DNA of 64,000 nt, from NCBI RefSeq assembly GCF_949987535.1, contig NC_080075.1:59865636-59929635 (forward strand), read 5' to 3'. The translations under genes and the position numbers were made by a program. Source of the stretch: Balaenoptera acutorostrata. Lineage: Eukaryota > Chordata > Mammalia > Artiodactyla > Balaenopteridae. The notes beneath the pieces were generated by a model, which had not been told where the DNA came from, did no database searches, and was given only the letters and a program-made list of their open reading frames with translations. Position 1 is the stretch's first letter. The number at the start of each line of letters is the position of its first letter. Positions 11,048 to 21,591 of the stretch are shown here, one piece after another.

Positions 11048-11935
11048 CTAGAGAAGTTCCTTTAGCATTTGTTGTAAAGTTGGTTTGGTGGTGCTGAATT
11101 CTCTTAGCTTTTGTTTGTCTGTAAGGGTTTTGATTTCTCTATTGAATCTAAATGAGATTCTTGCTTGGTAGAGTAATCGTGGTTTTAGGTTTTTCCCTTT
11201 CATCACTTTAAATATATCCTGCCCCTCCCTTCTGGCCTGTGGAGTTTTTGCTGAGAAATCAGCTGATAACCTTATGGGCTTTTCCTCGTATGTTATTTGT
11301 TGCTTTTCTCTCACTGCTTTTAATATTTTTTGTTTCAATTTAATTTTTGTTAGTTTGATTAATATGTGTCTTGGCATGTTTCTCCTTGGATTTATCCGAT
11401 ATGGGACTTTCTGTGCTTCCTGGACTTGAGTGGCTATTTCCTTTTCCATATTAGGGAAATTTTCAACTATAATCTCTTCAAATATTTTCTCAAACACCTT
11501 CTCCTTCTTTTCTTCTTCTGGGACCCCTTTAATTCAAATTGTTGTGCATTTAATGTTGTCCCAGAGGTCTCTGAGAGTGTCCTCAATTCTTTTCATTCTT
11601 TTATCTTTATTCTGCTTCTCGGCAGTTATTTCCACCATTCTGTCCTCCAGCTCACTTTTCCGTTCTTCTACCTCAGTTATTCTTTTATTGATTCTTTCTA
11701 GTGTATTTTTCATTTCAGTTATTGTGTTGTTCATCACTGTTTGTTTCTTCTTTAGTTCTTCTACGTCCTCATTAGACATTTCCTGTATTTTCTCAATCTG
11801 TGCCTCCCATCTATTTCCAAGATTTTGGATCATCTTTACTATCATTTCTCTGAATTCTTTTTCAGGTAGGTTGCCTTCTTCCTCTGCAGTTATTTTGTCT
11901 TGTAGTTTTTTACCTTGCTCCTTCAACTGTAACAT
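11048..11935 (-). pseudogene. L1-A ORF1 (RNA-binding chaperone), one in-frame stop
   Basis: ORF1p forms trimers and coats L1 RNA in the ribonucleoprotein. The visible order is: a short N-terminus from the ATG complement at 11933-11935 (LPEKEF motif), a heptad-rich coiled coil around residues 40-120, the RRM-like segment (INPRRNMPRHI) and the basic C-terminal domain ending in QQMLKELL at 11048. The two open pieces 11935-11534 and 11497-11048 are in the same frame. They are separated by a TGA at 11534-11536 in the linker before the RRM. Apart from that stop the frame is open across about 295 codons, close to the usual mammalian length of roughly 300-340. Confidence 0.85.
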
Positions 11936-12104
11936 ATTTTTTTGTCATCTAATTTTTTTGATGGGTGGGTCTGTGTTCCTGTCTTGCTGGTTGTTTGGCC
12001 TGAGGTGTCCAGCACTGGAGTTTGCAGCCATTTTGTTGGTGCTGGATCTTGGTGCTGAGGTGTGGCCCTTCTGGAGAGCTCACACCAATTACTATTCCCT
12101 GGGG

Positions 12105-12350
12105 TTTGAGGTTTGCTGTCAGTCCAGTGGTTTGGACTCAGTGCTCCCACCACTGGAGCTCAGGCCCAGCCCTTGGCCTGGGACCAAGACCCTGTAAGCC
12201 ACATGGTGTGGCCAAAAAAAAAGGCAAGAAACAAAAAGGAGAACAATAACAAAGAATAAAAAATAAAAGTAGCAAAATAAAAAATGTAGTAGAAAAAATA
12301 AAAATAAAAATGAAATAACAATAACAAACAGAAAAAAAAAGAAAAAAAGG
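12105..12350 (+). mobile_element. Degenerate CHR-2-like SINE with long A-rich tail
   Basis: The body GTCCAGTGGTTTGGACTC, GTGCTCCCACCACTGGAG and CCACATGGTGTGGCC parallels the tRNA-derived cetartiodactyl SINE that ends in a GGCC plus poly(A). An A-rich tail with interspersed T, G and C follows to about 12350. It lies opposite in orientation to L1-A. The divergence makes the assignment tentative. It could instead be part of an L1 5'UTR variant. Confidence 0.5.
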
Positions 12351-12352
12351 CC

Positions 12353-12870
12353 AGAAAAGGCCTTGGCAGTGGGTGGGGGGTGGTGGCGGGGCTCAGGCCC
12401 AGGATCCTCGTGGCCAGAAGAAGCCCTTGCAGTGGGGGGCTTAGGCCCAAGACCTGTGCAGCCAGAAAAGCCCTTGGGGGGAGGCAGGGCTTAGGCTCAG
12501 GACCTGCCAGCCCAGAAAAGGCATTGGTGGCAGTGGGTGGGGGGCTTAGGCTCAGGATCTGTGTGGCTGGAAAAGGTCTTGGCAGGGCGGGCAGCATTTA
12601 GTCTCAGGACCCACGTGGCCGGAAAAGGCCTTGGTGGCTGGGGCTTAGGCTCAGGACCCATGCAGTCCTAAAAGGCCTTGGTGGGTGCTGGGACTTAGGC
12701 TCAGGACCCACACAGCTGAAAAAGGCCTTGGTGGAGCAGGGGCTTAGGTTCCAGACCCACGTGGCCAGAAAAGTCCTTGGTAGGGGTGCAGGGCTTAGGC
12801 TCCAGACACATGTGGCCAGAGGGGTCCCCTTAGGGCAGAGGTTCAGGCCTGGGATCCCAGCAGGCTCACC
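12353..12870. repeat. GC-rich VNTR, 9-10 units of about 47-63 bp
   Basis: The repeating core is AGAAAAGGCCTTGG, then a G-rich spacer, then GGGCTTAGGCTCAGGACCCA, then CGTGGCC. I count nine clear units beginning near 12353, 12416, 12464, 12514, 12570, 12622, 12669, 12719 and 12767, plus a decayed tenth that ends near 12870. The array lies at the 5' side of L1-A. No equivalent exists in the 5'UTRs of L1-B, C or E. Confidence 0.85.
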
Positions 12871-13130
12871 TGGGCCAAGTGGAGGGGAGATACTGGCTGC
12901 ATTCCCCTCTGATCCGCTGAAAGTCTCTTCCCTTCCCTGCTGATCCCCTCACTGTGGGTGGGCCCCTCCAAGCGTGGGAACCCCTCCCCTCCCCCAGCTG
13001 CCCTCAGGGGCACCAGTTCCTTCCCGCCTCCACTTTTCCTTTCCCCCCTTCCCCCGACACGTCCTACCTGGTCACGCAGGGATTCCTCCCATCCCCTTAG
13101 GTATCTGAGGTCCCCCACCAGCGCCTGCCA

Positions 13131-13447
13131 TTTAGGTTTTTAACCTCTCTTCCAAGTTGAAAATGTACTTTTCATTTTTCTTTTTATTGAAAAATTTTAT
13201 TTCTCTTCCATTACCATTTTGAAAGGAGGAGGAAGAAAAGTATCTGACTTCAGGAATCATAGAAATTTTCAACTGACACGGGCTTTGGAGGTCATTAGTG
13301 CATTCCTTTCACTTTTCAGGTAAAAAATGGAATGCTCAGAGAGGAAACTTGCCCTAAGTTGTATATATGTGTATATATGTTTGTGTACACACACACACAC
13401 ACACACACACACACCCCTTCTTAACTCTTTAAAATTATTAGTCATAC
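13131..13447. other. Unique-looking gap with MIR-like patch and (CA)n
   Basis: A stretch near 13265-13365 (TTTGGAGGTCATTAGTGC, then GCTCAGAGAGGAAACTTGCC) resembles a decayed MIR-type SINE. A (CA)14-type run occupies 13387-13414. No coding potential is visible. Confidence 0.45.
13387..13414. repeat. (CA)n microsatellite
   Basis: An uninterrupted ACAC run of about 14 dinucleotides is directly visible. Confidence 0.95.
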
Positions 13448-13954
13448 TGTTACTAGAGGTGGGGGACCCCTTCCAGGGCTCTTATCTAACACTCGGAAAT
13501 GAATTGTCCGCGGAGACCCATGTACTGAGCAAGCAAAAGACTTTATTGGAAAAGGGTGCTTGAGCGGAGAGCAGCAGGGTAAGGGAGCCCAGGAGAACTG
13601 CTCTACCATGTGGCTAGCAGTCTCAGGTTTTATGGTAATAGGGTTAGTTTCTGGGTTGTCTCTAGCCAGTCATCTTGCTTGTGCCCATATTTGGCCTGAC
13701 TCAGGTCCTTCCTGGGGGTGTGCACATTTCTCAGCCAAGATGAATTCCAGTGTGATGGTTTCTGGCAGGTTGGCAGGACATATTGTGGGCTGGCATCTCC
13801 TCCCTCCTATTGGCCCCTCCCACATTCTTCAGGCTGGTGGTAGCTTGTCAGTTCCATGTTCCTTGCCGGGATCTTCTGTTGTGAGATAACTCAAGCAAGT
13901 GGTTATTTCTGGGCCTGGCCAGGGCTGGCAGTTTCAGTCAATGGTTTCCTAACA
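13448..13954 (-). mobile_element. Solo endogenous retrovirus LTR (ERV1/class I-like)
   Basis: The element is bounded by TGTTA at 13448 and TAACA at 13954, the inverted termini of a retroviral LTR. It is flanked by a 4-bp direct repeat ATAC (13444-13447 and 13955-13958), the length expected for gammaretrovirus-like integrases. On the minus strand a TATA-like CATAAAAC lies near 13625-13635, with an AATAAA polyadenylation signal at 13542-13547 about 85 nt downstream. The order therefore fits U3-R-U5. No gag, pol or env sequence adjoins it, so it is a solo LTR left by recombination. Confidence 0.75.
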
Positions 13955-13958
13955 ATAC

Positions 13959-16911
13959 TCCTCAGAATTGAGCTTTATTGAGTTCCCTGTAGGTATGTCA
14001 GGATTCCCCGATAGATTTGGAGATGGATCAGAACATCCTGGGGTCTGGACTAAGACCGATGCTCTCTCCCTAATAGACTGCTCTGAGTCTGGGAATTAAA
14101 TCAAGCCTCTCTCAGACCAACCTCAATCTGTTCAGAAACTGAAGGGATCATCAATCTGCTCCATGTTTAGAATGGGAATAAACATGATGCCAGAGGGACA
14201 GTTAAGGTCTTAGGTTAGCCTGAGCTTATACAATTTCTGTGTCTGCCATGATTGTTCTATATTCTAAGAAATTTTCAAGATAAATGGTATGCCTTATGAC
14301 TGAATTCTAGCAATAGAAATATTGGGCAAAAATTAGATAATTCTGGAAATCATGGAAATCATCTTGTTCAATTTCCTTATTTACAGGATAGTAAAACAAA
14401 TCTGGTTTAAGTTTTATAGGACATTTAATTATTGTGGCAGCAAAATACATAATGAGCAATTTGTTCTAACTTTTTTAAGAGTCAGAATAAAAATAAGCAA
14501 CAATGTAATTTAATTAGATATAAAGTAGTTTCTGATTAGGGTGTTTTTGGATTATTAGAGTTAAAACTTTCTACATAATATTTTAAGCCATTTTAATTTC
14601 AAATAGATATCAGATAAACATAACCAGTATGCTGTATTCATTAAAAACACATTTTGTAATTTTGCAGCACAGTGGAAGCTGAGGGGTGAACATCCATTAT
14701 CATTACCATCATATCTAATAAGATAAATTTAACATAATCTAAAATTATGATTGTTATTCCCCCATCCCTGGTAGGAGCTTTTTAAAATTTTTTTTGTACT
14801 TTCTTGTATTTGCTTCTTTGGATCTCTTTTGGAAAGAGCGTAAGGGTAAAAAAATTATTTGTTATTGGACTAAAATCCTTTTTTTGCATATATTGAAGCA
14901 ACACTTTAGATAACTATGACGTATGATAACACAATCTTACAGAAGTTAGTGAAACCCTTGTTGTATTCTATGGTGAATAACAAAGTCAGTACGAGTGGTG
15001 TTTTGTACAACTAGTTTTACACACCCATGATTGTTTTCAGTATTACTAAAAATCCTCAAAAATATAATCATGGTCAATTCTATTACTTTAAAAATTACAT
15101 TCTTAAAGAACAAAGATGAGAAATTAAAGCTTTCCTTTAGAAGATGTCTTAAAAAGCTGTCACTGAGTCAAAGAATAATTTGATAAAGACAGTAGTCGAC
15201 TAGAAATAGAAACTGCTATTTAGATCCTGGAATAAATCCCTGGAAACAGACAGCTACACAGATACATTTTGTAGACTTTACTGGGCTATTAGCTTTACTG
15301 TTCAGAGCATATTGATTTATGCAAAAGAATCAACAACGTTAACTATTTTTTGGGTGAAATGAACAATTATTTCATATTAAAACTTAAGAAAAAATTACAC
15401 AGCTCATTTAAATTCATGGTACTGCCTTGGTAATTTTCATTACACTAAATTGCAAATATAATAACTCATCCCTGAAATCCCCTTGTTTAGCACTTACTTC
15501 TTCTTAGCGAAATCTAGTAGGGCAGAATTTTACTAATGTCTCATGTCATAATGATTTCTCTCCTTTTCTTACTTGGGGAAGATTTTGTTCTTAATCTACT
15601 TTAAAGCAGTCAGGAAAACAAGTGATTAAAGCATATCTAGTGGTGCAGTGTCCTTAGTTTTGTAGCATAAGTTGCTTCCTTAAGTTATGTACAAAATATT
15701 CATTGTAAATTTATTGTGCAGGAAGATATGCATCAAAATTGGCACACCAAAAAAAAAATTGGCACACCATAACTCACATGTGTGAAGAAAACCATCTATC
15801 TTCCTGTATTTTATAACTGATCTCATTTGTCCTCAAGCCCTTATGCTTACAAAGGGGAAGAAAAACTTAATTTGTCTATTAAAAGTAATCCCATCTTCCT
15901 TTAGTTTAGTTTTTCGGTAAGGAGTTTGACAAATAGTTCAAGTCTTTTCTCCCTACTTTCTCAGCCTTCCCCAGACGGTTCTCATCTTGGGAAATAGAGA
16001 AGATCCCATTCTCACAGGGTGTTGAATGACAGCCCGTGCACATTTGTTTTTCCTCCATTAAGGTGTTTATCTTGATGGTTTCTGGGTAACAAAATCTGAT
16101 GTCATTGCTATCTTTCATCCGTTGTGATGATGGTCCATGACAGGTATGATTCTTGGTTTGTTTTTTCCATATGGTCAAAATGCAGTGATGGCCTTTCTCT
16201 TGGGTGACTCTATCATCCCCCTGATGACTGTGTCTTATCTTCAGCTCTTGTTGGCAGTGGTTTCCCTAATTTTGGCTGAGATTCCAATTTGCTCATTTTC
16301 TTAGATAGTCTCTCTTATGAACATTCTACTACAGAATTCCTCATCTTCTTTCTGCAATAATCTTACTAGTGAGCTGACCAACTAGAATACTCAACTACTT
16401 TTCACATTCTTTCTGGGACCTGTTGGGAGATCTGCATCCTCTACATACCTGACATAGGCCAAAATACAGCGTCCTGACTCTATTTGCCATATGCTAATTC
16501 AATGCCTTCTTCAAGGTGGTCTCCTTATAGAGTGTCAAATGAGAATGATGACACAAACCCCTCTGTTTTTGGTTTCTTTGTCCTTTCTGGGCTCTTCCTA
16601 CCATTTTTCCTTAGGTTTGGCTCCAGTGCTGAAGGTACCTTGGGAACAGAGCAGGAGACAGAAATACACTCATGAATAACCTCTTATTCCTTTCTCTCTC
16701 TACTTGATTCCTTTTCCTTTGACCACAGGGCTTTATTCTTTGTCCTCTTGTCTTGTTGAGACTTCCTTTAGTTAAATCCTTCTACTTTCTTCAGTGGATT
16801 TGCCCTCTTTTAACTGGGGACAGAAAATGGTCAAGGATTGCAAGGAAAGAAGCCAAAAGGGAAAATATATCACTAGATATTAAAAAAAAATCCTCATTAC
16901 ATTCTTCTTTA
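13959..16911. other. Unique-looking non-coding DNA
   Basis: No repeat I can name and no convincing frame. The only open frame of note (16178-15906, minus, 90 codons) has no recognisable domain. A small direct repeat AAATTGGCACACC occurs twice around an A-run at 15737-15769. A faint MIR3/L3-like patch may lie near 14340-14395. Confidence 0.5.
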
Positions 16912-17062
16912 ACCTAGAGGGGTGGGATAGGGAGGATGGGAGGGAGACGCAAGAGGGAGGAGATATGGGGATATATGTATATGTATAGCTGATTCACTTT
17001 GTTATAAAGCAGAAACTAACACACCATTGTAAAGCAATTATACTCCAATAAAGATGTTAAAA
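16912..17062 (+). mobile_element. 5'-truncated L1 3' end
   Basis: It begins in the L1 3'UTR G-rich tract (CCTAGAGGGGTGGGATAGGG) and ends in the terminal CTCCAATAAAGATGTTAAAA. At about 150 bp it has no coding sequence. It is close in sequence to the L1-F and L1-C 3' ends, which suggests the same young subfamily. Confidence 0.9.
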
Positions 17063-18139
17063 AAATACCCTTGAAATTTCATGGAATGTTATCCCTATTT
17101 TCAAAGTAAAAAGCTAGTGAGAGAAATTAAGGACAGTCAGATTCAAACCTATAACTTGAGGTTTCCGTGCTATAGAAATACACCAACCAGGAATATTTAT
17201 TGGAGCCCCTACATTGTGCTTGAAGTTTTGGGAATATTAATAAAGCACAGGACATTGGCCCCTATCCTTAAGGAACTTACCATGTGGTTATGGAGATTAA
17301 GACTGTGCTATTGATTGTAGATGGCAAATGAATGTTCAGTGAATCAACACTATCATAGTTCATAGATAGAGTGATTGGTTCAGGCTGAGCTGGTGAAAGA
17401 ACAGTTCATGGAGGGGGTGAAATGTAAGCTCATCTTAGAAATATAAATAGGATTCATATTGGTGGAGTGAAGGAGGAATGGTGGTCTAAGGGAAGGACAT
17501 GACTATAAGAAATGTATGGAGGAGGAAGACAGAAAGTTTATTTGAGAAACAAATAATCCATTTCTTTAGTCAATCGTCTATGTAAGCAGTACTTAATAAG
17601 ACTCAACAAGAAGTTTGGAGATGTCATATTTTAAGACATGGCTAGATTTGCCCCAATTAACAGTTTACTGAAACATGGCACTTGGGAAATGTTGTGACCT
17701 GGATATAAACTCTGTCAATGCAGTAGGGTGGCTGCTGTGAGCACACATGCACGTCCTAAGGGAAATTGGTGGTCAGGGTCCAGGCTCCAAAGAGTGTGGA
17801 AACTGGTTGTTGTTTTATCAAGGCTGCAATGATGAGAGTAACTAGGGAAGGACGCCAGGTATCTTTACAAGTGAGAAGAGTACAGAATTCAGAGGCTGTA
17901 ATACTTGAAGACCAGGTGGCTACAGGGGAAGTTTGTTAGTGGGTGCAAAAGCTCTAATCCAAAGAAAGACTCCAGTCCTGAGAGTGGCAAGAGAAAGAGC
18001 CCCATCCCTGAGGGAGTCATCAGGATAAGGACACAGGCTTTATGGACAGGGTCACTTAAGCTCTCTGGGAATCTCATCCAATCTCAAGGCTTATGGATGA
18101 CACACAGATGTATGTGACTTGCTCCAGGCTGCACAGTTT
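17063..18139. other. Unique-looking DNA with one ancient-repeat patch
   Basis: Bases about 17193-17290 (ATATTTATTGGAGCCCCTAC, TAAGGAACTTAC) match the common mammalian repeat pattern ATTTATTGAGCACCTACTAT. The rest shows no recognisable element or gene. Confidence 0.4.
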
Positions 18140-18368
18140 ACTGGAAAGAATAGAATTTGGAGTCACAGTTTACTGGAATCCAGACCGTGTCAGTTTCACC
18201 ATTGGCTATGTATATGATCTTGGGTCAGTAACTTTAATATCTATTAAAAATTTTTAAAAAATGGAGATGAAACTTCAAAATTAAAGAGTCATGTTGAGAA
18301 TTGTTGGTAGATGAGATTATAGATGTAGACCATCTGGCACGTAATAGACATTGAGTAAGTATTAATTT
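18140..18368 (+). mobile_element. MIR SINE
   Basis: The order is TGGAAAGAATAGAATTTGGA, CCAGACCGTGTCAGTTTCAC, TGATCTTGGGTCAGTAACTT, AAATGGAGATGAAA and GGCACGTAATAGACATTGAG. It follows the MIR consensus from the tRNA-like head through the conserved core to the 3' end. Confidence 0.7.
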
Positions 18369-19290
18369 TCCTTCTACTTACTGATATCACTTTCTCATTC
18401 TCAAATGCTTAAAGCCTCTTTCACCTAGACACCCACACACTACCTCAGATCAAATGCCTGCTGTCGCATTCATTATCTTCACTCCCAAGCCTGCTTTCTT
18501 CCTATTTCCTATTTGCATTTTATGGCACTACCATGCTCCCTGCTGGTAAGCCTTTTACCGAGAGGCTGTAAAGGATGCAGAGTCGGGATTAAGGTGAGGC
18601 AAGAGATGTGAAGTGTGCAAGTGCAGGGTCGGATCTTAACTTTATTGAATCTTTTGATATTTTGTTCATAACGTGTTTTTTTGCAATGCATTGTAGCTTA
18701 AAATATTGCATTAAAATATTTCTTATCTTGATTACTGAAGTTTTTGGTGCTTCCTTAAATATTGTGCATGAGGTGAGTACCTTTCCTGCCTTACCCTAGT
18801 CTCGGCCTAAAGTGATGCTCTGCCTGAAGGAATATTGTGTTTGTTCTGCATGTTGGTCTTTAAAATTTGAATTAGTCTACCCATGTTTAAAACTTAGGAG
18901 AAGTCACATAAGAATCCAGATTTCTAGCTTTTCTTGAAAAATTCTAAAACCTGGCAACACTAGACCTGCATTTCCTATGACAGCAGTTGGATAGAGAAGA
19001 GTAGTAGCAACCATCTGTAGAAGGTCATAAACTCTCCAGTTCGCCATAGTTCCTACCACTCCCTCTTATATGTACCAGTATGTTCCTATACTTTACCTCT
19101 GTACACCATCTTTTTCTTCTTATATTCCTTATTCTTTTCCTTCTTCTTCCTTCATTCCTTCCAGACTGACTACTTCATTCTCCTTTATTCTTTAAGTTAC
19201 TCTTCTATCCTTTTTTTCTGGCCAGCTCTTCTCCATGTTATGCTGCCCTATGTCTATAGGATCAAAAAAACAGTAGAACTTTAAAAGAAT
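18369..19290. other. Unique-looking non-coding DNA
   Basis: No open frame with protein character and no repeat I can name. It contains pyrimidine-rich runs near 19100-19200. Confidence 0.45.
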
Positions 19291-19294
19291 TTAG

Positions 19295-19440
19295 TGATTT
19301 TTCAGTTTCTCCCTTTGATTATAGGCAAGAAATCTGAAACACAAGAAGGCTGAGACTTGTCAAAGGTCATACAATTAATAAATGAAACAAATTAGACCCA
19401 AGCCCATGTCTTTGAAGGTAAACTTCACGATTTCAACCTC
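19295..19440 (+). mobile_element. MIR SINE fragment
   Basis: The MIR core and 3' half pattern is visible: AAATCTGAAACACAAGAAGG, GACTTGTCAAAGGTCATACA, TTAATAAATGAAACAAATTA. These correspond to the consensus 'aaactgaggcacagagaggt...ggtcacacagctagt'. Confidence 0.6.
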
Positions 19441-21469
19441 TGATATTAATTTTTTTAAAAAGCCTCTCCTCTACTCTCCCCAGTCCTGGAAAGCTAACCC
19501 AAACACTAAGCCATTGTCATGGCAAGTTTTCACTGATAGTAAAATCATCTTTGTTTTGGGTTCCTTGTCCCAGAACACAACAATTTTGGCTAAAAATGCT
19601 GGGATGCTGTGGAGAAAGCAGAGTAAAATCCCCAGGGACAGCTGGTACAAGAGAAAATGAGTGTGTTTTTGCTGTGATAAATGACAAAAAAAAAGGAGGA
19701 AAGAGGACAGGCACTATTTCAGCCTGACTCTCGATGATCTTTGCCTTGGAGAAAGTTGAACCAGTTTTGCTGGACTAAAGCTAGGCCACACCTTTGCTTC
19801 CCTCTCCTATTTCCTTCTGTGGTAATAGCTAAGAAAAGTATCACAAAGCACCTGGAGAGTTTTCTTTCCCTTGTCATAGGTTTCAGTTGGGATAGTGTTA
19901 TACTGGACACTTTCTAAACATCCTTTATGTCAACATTTGTTAGTAGGGATTGGACTCTAGGACTAAGGGTGACCCCTCTACATTACTGCCTAAGAGTGTG
20001 TGACAAAGAGTTGAGAAGGAGGGATGTGATAGTCTTTACCAGTTATTCAAACACTAACCTAGGTATTACTGTGAAGGTATTTTATAGATGTGATGAAAGT
20101 CTATAATCACTTGACTTTAAATAAGGGAGATTATTCTAAATAATTTGTATGGGCCTGATTCAATCCGTTGAAAGACCTAAGAACAGAGCTGAGGCTTCTC
20201 TGAATAAGGAGAACTTCTGCCTGTGGACAACAATTTATCTTTCCTGAGGGTTATGGCCTGCCTTTCTTGACAGCCTGCCCTATGGGTTTCAGACTTGCCT
20301 AGACAGCACTCATAATTGTGTGAGCCAGTTCCTTGCAATACATATCTCCTGCTGGTCTGTTTCATTGGTTGAATCCTGACTGATAAGTGGGGAAACTAGA
20401 GAGGTACCTAGATGGTATTGTTCAAGCACTGGCGTCTTGAAGATGCTAGAGTACTGGGGTGGGAAAAATGGACGTGCTTAGGTGCCAAATCTTAGTACAG
20501 ATGCTTTTATAAAATCAGTCAAAGTTTTCTAACTTAGAATAAGTGGTTCACACTGACTACTAACAATGAAATAAAGTTTTATAGGGTGATAGGCATGGCC
20601 TATGTTCCAACTCTCCAAAGTGATGTAGATTTTATAGTTTTCAGACTTCAACAACTGAAGTTCCTCAAGCTAATAAACCAAGGTCATTTTCCAGTTCTGG
20701 ATGTCATGGAAAAAATGTCAAGCAATTGCACATTTGAGAGGCTAGAGATAGAGGTAGGTGGATTTCATTGTACTTACCCTGGAGATCTCATTTAGATACA
20801 AGAAGTGCTTCCGTGGAACATTAATAATACTCAATCCTAATTATCAAAGCATTTCCCAACAAAATGCTTCCTTTCTCCAACCTCCTGCTTTCTGTCCAGG
20901 TCCCATCCCTTCACCACATTTCTTTTACAGAAGTACATCTCAATGTTCCTCTGCCTGGGAGAAGAATATCAGCTGAGAAGGGCTCAGGGCCTCAACTTGG
21001 GCAAACTCATTGGTATGGAAGCAGTGTGTTCCTGCTCCTTGGTATAGCTGAGTTAACAGAATTAGGTCTGTGTGACTCATAAATCATTTCAGAATTTTAG
21101 CAGAAATGGCATCTAAAAAGAAAACATAGATAAAGGACAGAGAGATCAAAATTTAAAAGTTAACTATGAAAACGAATAGAAAATGTGTTAAAATAGTGAG
21201 GAAAAGGCTGACAAGGTACTAACAAATGAATTAACCTCATATTTAATTACAGCACTTCTCCTTTGGGCTTCATTTAAACAATGTTACGTGTAGAGCTAGA
21301 GTTCTGAATGTCTGTTTCTTTTATAATGTCTCAGAAATGTTTGTAAAGGGCTACCAATCATATGTCTAAAGCCAGTGCTTTAAAGTTGTGATTTTGCAGA
21401 AAATACTAATCAACAATCATTTCTAAAAGACATTATGAAAGAAAAGACATTCAGAAGTCTAGGTCTATA
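19441..21469. other. Mostly unique DNA with an ancient repeat near 20140-20400
   Basis: Bases 20140-20400 contain ATAATTGTGTGAGCCAGTTC and GGTTGAATCCTGACTGATAA. This is the complement-type end of a widespread mammalian repeat (consensus 'tgtgagccaattccttataataaat...ccctgactaata') whose family I cannot name with certainty. Elsewhere I see no gene or repeat. Confidence 0.4.
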
Positions 21470-21562
21470 CATAACATGTATACACACATATATGGAAAGA
21501 TATATATGTATATACTATGTACACACATATATGCATATATATAGACACACATATCTCCTTAT
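21470..21562. repeat. TA/CA-rich simple repeat
   Basis: Alternating ATAT and ACAC tracts with interruptions are directly visible. Confidence 0.75.
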
Positions 21563-21591
21563 AATATATAGGTTTACTGTGAATGGATTTT

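Larger units (their letters stand above)
6283..13130 (-). mobile_element. L1-A: near full-length L1 LINE, defective
   Basis: In element orientation it runs from about 13130 down to 6283: a 5' region with a SINE-like segment and a tandem array, ORF1 (11935-11048), a 58-bp spacer, ORF2 (10989 to about 6637) and a 3'UTR ending in a TTTA-rich complement tail. The 3'UTR carries the purine-rich tract found in the other cetacean L1 copies here. A CHR SINE (7137-7448) and a short L1 3' end (about 10185-10336) are nested inside. I could not find a TSD, and the 5' boundary near 13130 is uncertain because its 5' region is unlike those of L1-B, C and E. Confidence 0.8.

Noticed and set aside
11430..12197. 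255-codon plus-strand frame with hydrophobic, membrane-like composition
   Set aside because: It is antisense to L1-A ORF1. Its Leu/Phe/Ser richness comes from the complement of Lys/Glu-rich coiled-coil codons.
12353..12870. CRISPR-like or centromeric satellite array
   Set aside because: The units are contiguous and diverged without unique spacers. There are only about ten, next to an L1, in a mammalian genome.
13560..13889. 109-codon plus-strand frame
   Set aside because: It lies inside the minus-strand solo LTR and crosses its promoter region in antisense.
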